DNA of 64,000 bases, taken from Nymphaea colorata (Eukaryota; Streptophyta; Magnoliopsida; Nymphaeales; Nymphaeaceae). Below the pieces are notes generated by a model. It did not search any database and was not told the DNA's origin. It saw only the letters and a program-made list of their open reading frames with translations. The position numbers and the translations under genes are program-made. Every line of letters begins with the position of its first letter. The first letter of the stretch is position 1. The stretch covers positions 3,711,500 through 3,775,499 of the forward strand of contig NC_045149.1 of NCBI RefSeq assembly GCF_008831285.2. The letters are read 5' to 3'. Shown piece by piece: positions 1 to 12,300 of this stretch.

Positions 1-5
1 CTTGG

Positions 6-227
6 CTAGGACAAGTTTAAGTTCCTTTTCGGAATCATCAAGGCATCCCACAGACCTTTTCCACCAACATGATGTTTGATCCTGGATGGCCATGTGACGT
101 AATTGGTGGAGTTTAGCTTCAGAAGTGGTTGAAGGGAAAGATATTTTTTTTCATCCATTTTTGTGGGAGAGAAAAGAAAGAGAACACGCCATAGAAGACT
201 GTGAATTTCCAATAGAGTGCACAGCAA
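6..227 (-). pseudogene. Ty1/copia-type gag N-terminal fragment
   Basis: A 73-codon frame contains KLNSTNYVTWPSRIKHHVGG followed by KGLWDAL, the pattern at the start of plant copia Gag proteins (KLxGxNYxxWxxxxxxxLxxxxLW). No protease, integrase or reverse transcriptase follows inside the window, because the frame stops at position 6, close to the edge. The fragment lies 3' of the last TRAPPC13 exon visible here, so it is probably a retroelement scrap inside the next TRAPPC13 intron. Family assignment is from motif only; the length of the element cannot be judged. Confidence 0.6.
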
Positions 228-1779
228 TCAGCCCTTCATCCTTTTTAGCCACTTCAATATGGATAGAAACACAATCCAGCTGTAGTACTTCAACACAATC
301 TTGGGCAGAACCTTTGTGCTCTGAAACCATGAAAGGATTTATGAACCCAGAAGTCAAAAATTCTGATCTCAAAAGTTCTCACAGAACTTCAGCAGAAAAT
401 ATGTCTGAATGTAAACAATATTCAGTCCAACTCAGTTGCACACACAAAACACCCTCACAAATGAGAAAGTAAATATGTATTCAAGTAGAAGGAATTACAT
501 AACTCTCACAAAGAGAGCTCCCAAAAAACACACTTTAGAAAATAGACATAAAGACTTATAAATGAGAAAGATACAAAGGAGCTATTGGGATTTCCGAAGG
601 CTAGAAAGTGTATCCATTGGATGTCCCAGTGGCTACTAATAAGCAGCGTAAAACAGAAGTAAAAAAATACCCAAATATTATAAAAGAAATAAGAACTAAA
701 AACTTAAATTATAAAACAAATAATCAAGCTGAATCCTAAATCCTAAGACATGTATCCTAACAATTTAGGCCCCCTCACCCAACAATATCTACATCAGTAT
801 ATGCAATCAACTGTATGAAGAGGTGATTGATAGGAATACTCCTTTGTTGAACATTCCCCTTGAGATATATTGATATATAAATGTTAATCTGAAAAGCACA
901 ACGCCGGGTGCATTTTCAAATGGACTAACTACAAATTACCCTAATATTCATAAGAAAAAAGTCAAATAGACTTGATTAACTCAAAAATATCCTCACAATA
1001 ATCACAATAGTAATATGTGGACAAAGGCATAATCAAACACTAAGGATCAAACGAATAAGCATTCTATTGCACAAGCAGATAAAAAATAATATATTTTATT
1101 GAAGGCAAATGCTTCGCAAAACATAGAAAAAGGAGAGGACCAACCCCTATAGACAGCCAAAGAGGCTCAAGGCATTACAGCGCCAACGCCTCAGACAATA
1201 TTGATAATATGTTTCACTTGTAAAATGCTTAAAAAAGCAGTACATAAATGAGACAATGATCCCCCGATATATATAAGCAAGAATATTATGCTAGCTGTTC
1301 TACTAGGGCTGTATGTAAAGTTGTTGGAGTTAGTAAACATCTAGTCCAACTTAGTCATGGTCCGGTTTAACCAATCAAAAACTAGAAAAAGAAAGCAAAA
1401 GAAAGTACAGTAAAAACCCCATACAGGCATACATTTGTCACACCCACACAGAAGTTCAAACAAGCTGGCATAACAAGCTTGCCTCCTAAAACCACGGCAA
1501 AGTTTAGTGTGCTGAGGTAATTAAAAGATATTGAGTTCATGATTTACAGAATCAAATATGCACTTCATGATTCCAGTTCTCTCAGAACAATGCACCTCTT
1601 TCTCCAAAACCAATAAATTAGTTTAGCAGGAAGACAGCATGACCTCAGAAAATTGAAAGAAAAAAGACCAACACATGAAGCAGATATGTAGAAAGTGGTA
1701 AAATACCTAAAATAAAAGGTTAACTAAATTAAAGCAACAAAACTTTGCCTGAAAATGTAGCCAATAATGTCGAGCATAC
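228..1779. other. TRAPPC13 intron 5 (part), no gene seen
   Basis: AT-rich sequence between the copia gag scrap and the splice donor after the 15-nt TRAPPC13 exon. The next expected TRAPPC13 coding segment (the region following the VRxVK motif in the family) was searched for by eye on the minus strand and not found, so that exon is probably left of position 1. Nothing else is recognisable. Confidence 0.5.
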
Positions 1780-1794
1780 CTTGACCGATCGAAC
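1780..1794 (-). CDS. TRAPPC13: TRAPPC13 exon 5, a 15-nt microexon
   Basis: On the minus strand, a TTGCAG acceptor is followed by 15 bases encoding VRSVK and then a GTATGC donor. The preceding exon ends exactly after ...NPLSVRTK in phase 0, and the family continues with V-R-x-V-K, so the five codons fit without any shift. Both flanking introns are ordinary. Annotation pipelines often miss exons this short, which would delete five residues or move the boundary. Confidence 0.85.
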
Positions 1795-4700
1795 CTGCAA
1801 TAATCAGTCACAAATTATACACAATATACAAACATCAAACATGCAGCTGGAACTGGAGTTTAAATAAATGTACAGTATTTTTCTCCAGTATACGGAGGTA
1901 AACAGGCAACACCTTGGTTCTCACTGAAAGTGGATTTGCAACAACAAATTTAAAAAACTGTGGAAGATATTTGCGTTCTCCATCACCATCATTATACAGT
2001 GCTGTACACACAAGCCTAAAACATTACAAGCAGTAAAGAAGCAACTATTAATAATGAATGCATCGGAAGTAATAATATCATAACATCTAATGGGCCAATT
2101 GTCATGACATCAAGACAATAATTCAAACCCTACATCCAATTATCAGCATGACGAAGAAGAAGGAGGATGATCAGGTCAGCTATTCAATGCACGTTTAGAG
2201 AACTATATATAAACAAAAAGATCAAGCAGTCAATATCTCAATCCCAGAGCAAAGTTAATGCAGAATTCTGTGAATACACCATGTTTTCTAAGTACTAGAG
2301 TCAAAGTACCAAATACCACGTTTCAAATGTCATGGATGCCTTTAGTAATATTATGCTTTAACGATAGCTTCCATGACAACAAAGTGCGACCCAAGAAAAA
2401 TAAACTGAATAGCTGAGTGGTTCTCATTTATAGCACCACAATAAGATCTAATGATGGTGAGGATGAAAGATCCTTTTGTACAAAGTCCCCTTGGATATCT
2501 AATAATTCTCAACACTTCGGGCCGATGTCACACCGATACTGCTTTCATTGAGCAGTAATTGTATCATATGGATCCGATATGGGTACAAGTATGGGTACAG
2601 GTATGCCCACGGGTACGCCCCGGGTATGGTCAAAGCAATACCAGGTACAGTCAACGTACCTAGGACCATATGCGTTCTTTTTCGGATTTGGTCAACGCCG
2701 ACCAAGTCCACTTCTATCCAAAAATTAGGGTTTTCTCTTTTTTTTTTTTCTTTTTAGTATGTTTGTTATTTCATACTTTGTTCATTAGTTTCTTCTTGAT
2801 AACCTATACATTTTGAATCATAAATGTGATGTTTTATTTATTTGTTTGAATTCTTATTTTTATTTTACATATATAATATTATATATATATATATGAAATT
2901 ATAAATATATACAGTCATAACTTCGTACCCAAGTTTTCCGAAAATAGTCCGTATCCATATTCGCACCTATGTGACATAGCTTCAGACATGTGCACACATG
3001 TGGAAGCATGTGGGTCTACATGTGTAACGTCCCGCCCCAATCTCCAGCTGGTGCCCTAGTCAGACGGATCCCAACCTCCCCCCCCCACCCCTAGCAGCTT
3101 TGGTTCCAACCTTAAAAAAGCTAGGAACTAAGACAAATAACTACTTTAACAACCCTTTTTTAAGCCCTTGAAGATCTCTCACAATTTTCAATACACAACT
3201 ATAGGGTGTTACAATCCACCACCCTTAAGGCACACGCGTCCTCGCATGTAGGACCCCAAGTTGGAGTGTTGAACAGTGCTCTAATACCACTGTAGCGACC
3301 CAACCCAACCCCTAACAGCTTCGGTTCTATGCCCAAAAAGGCTAGGAACTAGCACAACTAACCACTTTAACAGCCTCTTTTTTATGCCCTTGAAGATCTC
3401 TTACAATCTTCAATACGGGATTAGCCTTTTGGGGTGTTACAACATGTGCTTGCTACATGAAGCTTTATAAGATAAAAAGTTTTAAAATTAGGTATTCTCA
3501 ATTTAAGAGGAGGATCCATATACACTTTGCATACACCCAGCTGATATACATGTCAACCATTAATTGAAGCAACACCAATGAGGATCCTAACTGAAGTCAT
3601 CCTAAGACCAATAGAAAAGGTTTAGTCATAATCTATTTTATATTGTCGATTGTATCTTTGGGCAACCAACATAGCAGTGTAGCGTTAAGAGAACCTGTTG
3701 ACATTAATTTTGACTTTGAAGAACCATCTACAAGCTATGATCTTCTTTCTTTATTAGAGGTACAATGTCCTAGTTGTGAATTTTCTAAAATAACTTTAAG
3801 TTATAAGTTCAAAGATGGAAGCAAGCAGGGTCATGTTTAGCTTGTCAATTAATTGTGAAACAAGGGAAGCTAAAGACGCTCTAGAGGTTGGCTTATTTAG
3901 ACAAACGTTCAACAGGTGGCCCATCTTCATGCTCTAACTCTTTCAAGGTCCATAGATTCGAGTATAAGCTATGTTGGAGATCCATATTCAAGAAAAGGGT
4001 TTTTGGGGCGGCACTATACCCAAAGCCACACCTAAGCTTCATCAATACATTGAATTTGAAAGGATGTAGAAGGAGAGAAAAGTCTTTCAACAATATTATA
4101 AAGCCTCAAAAACAGGCAAGAAAGTTGCAAGGTCAAATCATGGATTTTTAATAGTATTGCACAGATCTTTGTGCCAGTTTAGAGAAGTTATTGAAGCATG
4201 GAAATATCTAAAGCGTATGTACATGGAAAAGATTATGCCCATAAGTATTATTCTTTAAAGAAAGATTTGAAATCTAAAATAATGAGATACTGCAGGAGCC
4301 AAGGTGGGAAGGGAAAGCTATTGAAAGGAGGGAAAGGCAACTTGAAAAATACTTATTCTATTTGAATTTCTTCATGGTCTTTACTCGAATTTGAGCAAAC
4401 TAGGACATTCCTTCTTTTATCATCAAGCAGGTCTCCCTTCCACAACATTCTCACCAAAGATATCGATAATCGCAAAAGGTTATAGATGCCATGACAAGAA
4501 AATGAAACTTAAGTTCACTGGAAACATAACCTCTTTAACATGAAAATGGATTTGACAAGATTGGCTCTGAAGATGATATTGATTATTCTTATAGATCTCT
4601 TGCCTATCACTATGATGCACATAATGTCCAAGAAAATTAACAGAATATTCATGACGTTGTTGAAGTAAATGGTATAGAAGAAATTTGTAGAGAGCCTATT

Positions 4701-7700
4701 GTTTATGCTCATAGAAGAAGTACCTCTACATACTCATAAAGTCTGTCGCACTCAAATGAACCATTCGCTGGTACACACCCTGAAAAGCCATCTGTAACAG
4801 CACAAATGTTTGTCCCATATGAAACTTTTGAACCTAGATATAGAACTTGCTTTATGACTTTTTAATCCAATTACGAAACCACACTTGGATTCTCGTTTGT
4901 GTATTGTTTTGGCTATAGTGGACTATTTAATCTGTTCCACTAACGGCTAACAAACATTTGGAAGACAGGCGTTTGTAAAATGTTAATGTTAGAAGGCACT
5001 TTTGGCATGTTAGTTTCTCTATCAGTATGTTTTTCCGAATTGAAAGTATTTTCTCTCTATTGGCTTGGATATCATACTCTGACAAGTATGGTGGATCCAT
5101 AAAAGTCTCACTGTTTTACCGTCAGGATGCATATTTTTTATTATCCCATTATTTGGCAGGAAAAGCAGAAATATGTGTCATTGAATGTTTACATTTGTTC
5201 TCTTAATAAATGATTTTCTGATATGCTAGTACAGTTTGCAAAAAGAAACTGATGTTTCTTAAACACTTTATTCTTTGCTCAAATCATTTTTGCAGTATGT
5301 CATCTTGTTTTCCAAATACTTTCACACATACAGTTACAAGAATGTTCTTAATATTGTTAAAAGCTTTGTTCAGTTTTGCAGTACAAAACAAATTTTCACA
5401 TGTTCCTCCATATACACATGCTCCAATCAGTGCCAGTCATTCTTTATATCCTGAATCCTCTCAAGTTTCAAACCAATGCTCTGACTTTTAGTTCTCACTT
5501 GGCATATACGTTAAAATCTTTCACTTCAACCGAGTTTTCTATCTTGAGCCTACCCATGGTCCTGAAGTGTGAGACAGGCACTGTGATGCAAAAGTTTCAT
5601 TCACAGCTTTTTTGGATGAGAAATACATTCAAGCTAAGTAGCTATGAAACAAAGATACTTCTAAAAGATGGAAGTACCCGTGGCCGTGGCAATCTGACAC
5701 AACACTAGTGCTGGTGCGGGACACTGATTGGACACCACAGACTTAATTTTTTTTTAATTTTGGTATATTTTTATATTTTATTGATATGTTTTTGGTCTAT
5801 TTTAGCATTTTTTTGTTCAGCAATATATATATATATATTATAACATAAATGTAAACAATGAATTTATTTGTTTATCTACTTAGATGCATATATATACATA
5901 TATATACAAAGTCGTGTCCCTATGCCCAAGTTTTTTAGAAGTACTCTACACCTTACCCGTACCAGCACCTGTGCAGGCACCTATATCCGTAGATTTCGTA
6001 CCCAAGTGATATAGCTAGATAGCCAATTACAAGAACTAAGTTCGAAAATTTTAAATACTCAAATACAGTTCTTGTTGAAATTTCAAAAGAAAAAATATTA
6101 ACTGCAGACCTTGTGCAACACAAGTTACTTTGAAGCAGCAATAACTATCTACTTCCTATTATCAGTTATGGCTTACGTATGAGGCCCCAATTCCTTCACA
6201 TCATGCTCCACAATGAAATCATATCGTCCACCAGACCTTATAGACTCTACTGGTGATCTTGCCGTGTCTAGGAGCAATACTCTTTGTCTTTCTGTTTGTA
6301 TTTCTGCCTGCAAAAAAGATATACAATTTGAATTTGTTAATTGCAGTAAATTTTGTTCTCTTCTTGAAAAAATAAGAATCAAAAGACTGCCTCAAGTCAT
6401 GTTACTTCATAATTCATATTGACAGCATTTCTATATGCAATTTTGTAGCATGCCACAGCCAGCTTTTAAAAAAACAAAGGAAGTGCCCTATTAGCCTCGC
6501 TGTGCTAATTCCCACTCACACACGCTAAAACAGAAGCCCAGCTTCAGCAAAAAGATCGATAATTCTCATTAGGGCTAATGCTTGATGGACAGAGTATACT
6601 TATACCCACGGGGTTGGGTTATTACAAGGGTCTACTTCCTGATCCCCTAAACCATCCCAACCCATATAACAGGCCACTTACGCCTGACTACTAACTAGAA
6701 AGCTTTTCTGAAATAAACCTACTAAGTTCCTAACATCATTCCCCCCTTGGAGAATAACCTTGTCCTCAAGGTTTGAACTCATGAAATCTTCTTTTCATAT
6801 CTTCTGCATTCTCCCAGGTTGGAGGTACCTCTTCATGTTCAGACCACTCAATGAGCCACTCTTCGATTCTTTTTCCTTCTATCCTTACAGTTCTGGTTCC
6901 CAAACATCGATGGGGAAATAGTCCAATTGCTTCTCTTAATGCAGGGGCACTCGTCATCTCTCTTTCTGTGATCTCCTGTGGACAGTGTTTCAGCTTAGAT
7001 ACATGGAAAACAGGGTGTATCGCACTCCCTTCTGGCAGCTGCAGTTCATAGGCCAGTGGCCCTATCATGCTTATTACTTTGTATGGCCCTACGTAATGGG
7101 GTGAGAGTTTGTTATGTCCTGTTGGGGAGTTGAGTGCTGCTGCCCTGTGCGGCTGCGTAAGTATACCCAGGAGTTCACCTCATGTTGGTGATCACGATGC
7201 CTGCGATTGTATTTGATGATCATCCTGTTTCTGGCCTGTTCCAAGTGGTGGTTCAAGTCTTGCAAGATGGCATCTCGGCAACGAAGATGAATGTCTACTG
7301 ATGCTTCCTTGGCACTGTGAGGTTGATATCGTCTGCCATTGGGTGGGGGCCTTCCATAAACAGCTTCAAATGGTGTCACCCCTGTGGAAGAATGCCATCT
7401 CAGCACACGATAGATAATCAGACCAAACTTTTGGTCGTTTGCCTGGAAAGCATCGAAGACATGTCTCTAAGCATCGATTAACCACCTCCATTTGCCCGTC
7501 TGTTTGCCGATGATATGTTGTGCTCATCTGCAACCTTGTTCCTTGCAATTGGAAGTGTTCCTTCTAGAAGGTGCTCAGAAATAAAGGATCTCGGTCACTG
7601 GTTATGGACCTGGGCATTCCATGGAGTCTGCCCGCGCTGTCTTCGAATGTTTTAGCAACAGATTTGACTGTGAAAGGGTGAGCAAGAGCAATGAAATGGG

Positions 7701-9277
7701 CATATTTCGACAGTCGATCTACAACTACCAGAATGACTGATTTTCCATGGGAGGATGGCAGACCTTCAACGAAGTCGATGGAAATATCTTCCCACACTTG
7801 TTCCAGAATGGGCAGAGGCTGCAGGAAGCCGGCTGGTCTCATGGTTTCGTACTTATTGCGCTGGCATGTATTACAGTTTTTAATGAACTCCCAAATATGT
7901 TTCTTCATGCCTGGCACAGAAAAAAGTAACATGCATTCTTCGGTAGGTTCCCTCCACCCTGTCATGCCACGCTGCCTTGGAATCATGATAATGGGTCATA
8001 AGCACCTGCGGTAGCTCCGTCTCAGGTGGAATGAAGATACGTTGTTGGAAATACAGGTAGGGGTCCTCCCAATGATACCAGTAGCACCTTAGGGGATCAT
8101 TCCTCAAACGTTCCCTGATCTCTTGCATTGATTGGACATTTTGGTGGCTTTGTCAAATCTGGTTCCACAGCTCGACTTGAATATGAGACAGCGTTAAGAG
8201 GGCAGACATTGGGCTGGCTGTGGCAGTGGCAGTGGCAGCTCAGGACAGGCCATCTGCCACTGAATTGTCCTTTCCTCTTTGGTATTGTATCTCGAAATCG
8301 AATCCCATGAACTTCAAGACCCACTTCGGCTAGCTGATAAATTATGTTGCTGTAAACAATATCTCAGGCTACTATGGTCAGTGAGAACAATAAAGCATCT
8401 GCCCATCAGATAATGTTTCCACTTGGTAATAGCCAACATGATGGCTATCAATTTGGCTCATATGCTGACCTTCCGCTGAATGTTACCCCCATTGCCTTGC
8501 TGAAAAACGCAATGGGTGCTGATCCTGACTGAGAACAGCACCCACCCCCAAGTCTGATGCATCAAATTCCACGATGAATGGCGCTTGAATTTGGCATCAT
8601 GAGGATTGGCCCAGAAATACTGCCCCTTTTACTGCAGTGAAGGCATCTTCAGCTTGCTGCATTCATAGGAATTTGCCTCTCTTCGTCAGCGCTGTTAGGG
8701 GTGCCAACTGGCATCCCATACCCCTTCACGAACTTGCAATAGTATCCAGCAAATCTCTCACTGCTGAAATTTTCTCCTCTTCCATTCTCACCTGCCCGCA
8801 ATTAATGATATGCCCCAAGTAGGCTATTTCTGTTGCCCCGAATGAACACTTAGACAGCTTTGCCTTGAGCTGATTCTGGCGCAGTAGAGACAGTACACAC
8901 TAGAGGTGTTCCACATGGTCCTCTTCATTCCTGCTATATATGAGTGTGTCGTCAAAAAATACTAACACATGCCTGTAGAAGGGGGCACAATATGTCATTA
9001 ATGACTGATGGAAAAGTTGTCGGCGCATTGGTCAGGCCAAAGGGCATGATGCTGAATTCATAGTGTCTATCGTGAGTATGGAAGGCCATATTTTGGGACA
9101 TCCTCCAGAGCTACCCTGATTTGATGATAGCCTAAGACAATGTTATCTGTAACGTATAGGTTTAGAAAACCTATATGGTGCGCTCGTGTATCCTAAGTGC
9201 ATCGTCTGTATCGTATGATACAGGGGAAAATGCAAAAAAAGGGCTTGACGTCCCCTTTTCGCATTATGTTTTAAACG

Positions 9278-9321
<44 letters not shown>

Positions 9322-12300
9322 TGTTTCTAAAGACTCCACGAGACGTGGGAGGGAGTATTTTGCTCATTTTTATCAAAAATCACTGAGGAATCATCGAGTT
9401 GGGAGAGCCTACTAGCCAGTGAAGAAGCTTTCTCGTAGTGGAAACGATGGGAAGCTTAGAGAAAGAGGGGTTTTTGGTATCTAACACTAAGAAGGTAAAA
9501 AATTACTCATTTTCACCATTGAAATCATCCATTTCTCTTATTTCCTACAGTTAATCGTAAGTTCTTACTTATTTTGTGAAAGTATAATGTCGAACGCTGC
9601 ATGGCAGTGGTGTACAAAGGGGGGTCCCAAAGATAGGTTAAAAGTTGTGTGTAATTTTTGTAAGCAAATCATATCAGGAAGAAGCTCTCGCTTTAAACAC
9701 CATATAGCTGGTACACACAACGATGTTGCTCAATGCACAGGCTCCCAAGAGAACCCATTACACCCAACATCAAGCACCAATGTTGGAGCTTATTAATGTC
9801 GTGAAAGCAAATAGGACTGAAAAGGAAATGCATGAAGCAAACGTAGGATATGGGGACCCATATGAAAAGGAAGGAAGCCAAGGTGAAGATGTTGAGCTTG
9901 AAGAAGAAGATGTTGGTGTCAGTTTGGGCACACCGGCACAGATAAAGGGAAAGGCGTCATGCATAGAGGTGGATTTTTAGTTGCAACCAGAAAGAAAAGA
10001 GGTGCAAGTACAATTTCATAAGGACGTGGCATGAGTCATGATCATACCATTGGAATTGGTGGTGGCAGTGTATCTACTTTGAGGTTTGAGTATTGGGTTC
10101 GGCTCGATCAAGAATTTGTTTCTCCACTTACACTACTTCAGCTGCTCAACCTAAGATCTGTATAGCCATGTGTTCAAAGGTTATTATCGACACAAGAGAT
10201 GATGCCATAGGGAGGTGGTTCTATGACATCCATTCCCTATTGCTAACTGGAAATCCAATGTGGAAAGCAACAAACTCTTATCATTTTCAGCTTATAGCAA
10301 ATGTGATCGCTTTTGTAGGCCGAGGGTATAAAAAGCCTCTTTATCATAAATTGCAAAGTAATATTCTTAATATTGTAGTTCGAGATGTCAAAGGCATATT
10401 GTGATGAACTAAAATTGAGCTGGAAAGACACAAGATGCAGTGTAATGGCAGAGGGTGGATGGACATCAAGAATAGAACATTGGTAAAGTTCCTTGTATAT
10501 TGCCCCTTACGTACAATATTCTTGAAATCTATTGATTTGACTAATACTCCTAATATTGCTAATGATTTGTGTGAGATTTTTGATAAAGTTAAACAAGAAG
10601 TTGGGCCTGAGAATGTCGTGCAATTTATCATAGATAATGTAGCAAATTATAAGGTTGTAGCTTGTAGGTAAAATGTTAGCAGCATGACATAGGACATTTT
10701 ATTAAAGCACATGTTATGTTCACTGGTTAAATCTAATGCTTTAGGATCTTGGTGAAAGAGATGATATGAAGTGGACAGTTCAAAGATGCCAAGAAATCAC
10801 GAAGATCTCCCTGTAATCGTATACATTCTGCAGTCTTGAAGGGTTAATTTTCACTCGGTGAAGCCACTCCTCTCTGGTTCCCATGTTCGACTCTGTTGTG
10901 TTCATTAACAAGAATGAAGTTGTTGAATGCTTCATAATCTTGAGTGCAGATTCCTCAACAATCGGATTCTTGGCCTTAGCCTCTAGCATAAATGGTCCTT
11001 GTTCCTTCTTCTTGAAGTGCATTTTCATCCCAAGAAAGTCCCAAGACCACCTCTCCTAGGCCTCGTAGCCAGTGTATACCCAACACCTGGTCCTCTCCAG
11101 CCATCGCCAATGTGAAGAGGGTTATGGTAAACCTGTGTCCTTGAATTTTTAGTATTTCTTTACTACACTTTCCCTTACACTTCAGCGTGCTTCCATCTCC
11201 TACCACCACATTGAATGTTGGCTAGCTCTCTACCACATAGCCCAGTAGCTTTGCTGATTTCTCAAAATGAAGTTATGGGTGGATCCCGTATCCACCAGCA
11301 TGTTCACTATTCGCCCACGCAGTCGCCCCTCTACCCCTCATTAATTGAGGCACCTCATCCCCCCATCAAGGCATGCCAGGAGATCTCAGGTGACCCATCC
11401 AGCGTTGTATGCATGTCTGCCTCTTCCTCCTATAGCGTTTCTTCTTCATCTTTCGACACATACCCTAGTTCAGCCAAATACATATGAAGTCACTGACATG
11501 TATGGCCAAGCATCCAGGGTTTGTCACAATGGAAATAGACTCCCTTGATCGAGTTGGATCCAATACTCGACCTCAAAGTAGGTAGTCTACCACCACCAGT
11601 CCCAATAATACGACCATGATTCCTACCACGTCCTTGTGAAATGTACTTGCACCTCTTCTCTTTCTGGTTGCAGCTGAAGAACCACCTTTATGCATGATGT
11701 CTTTTCCTTTATCTATTCCTAGACTCACACCAACATCTTCTTCTTTGAGCTCAACATTGTCATCGTCGCTTCCTTCCTCTTCATATGGGTCCCCATATCC
11801 TACATCTGCCTCATGCATTTCCTTTTCAATCCTATTTGCTTTCATGGCATTAATAAACTTCAAGCATTGATGCTTGACATAGGGTGGCAATGAGTTCTCT
11901 TGGGAGCCAGTGCATTGAGCCAAATCGTTGTATGTACCAGTTATATGGTGTTTAAAGCGAGAGTCCCTCCTGATATGATTTGCTTACAAAAATTACACGG
12001 ATCCACCCTTGTACACCATTGCCATGCAAGGTCTGGTATTACATCTTTACAAAACAAGTCAAAACCTACGATTAACTATAGGAAATAAGAGACATGAATG
12101 ATTCAATGGTAAAAATGAGTAATTTTTATCTTCTTGGAATTAAAAACCAAAAAACCCTCTTTCTCCAAGCTTCCCAACGTTCCCACTACCAAAAAGCTTC
12201 TTCACCAGCTAGTAGGCTCTCCCAAATCAATGATTCTTCAGTGATTGTTGATGAAAATAAGCAAAATCTCTCCCTCCCACATCTCTTAGAGTTTTTAGAA

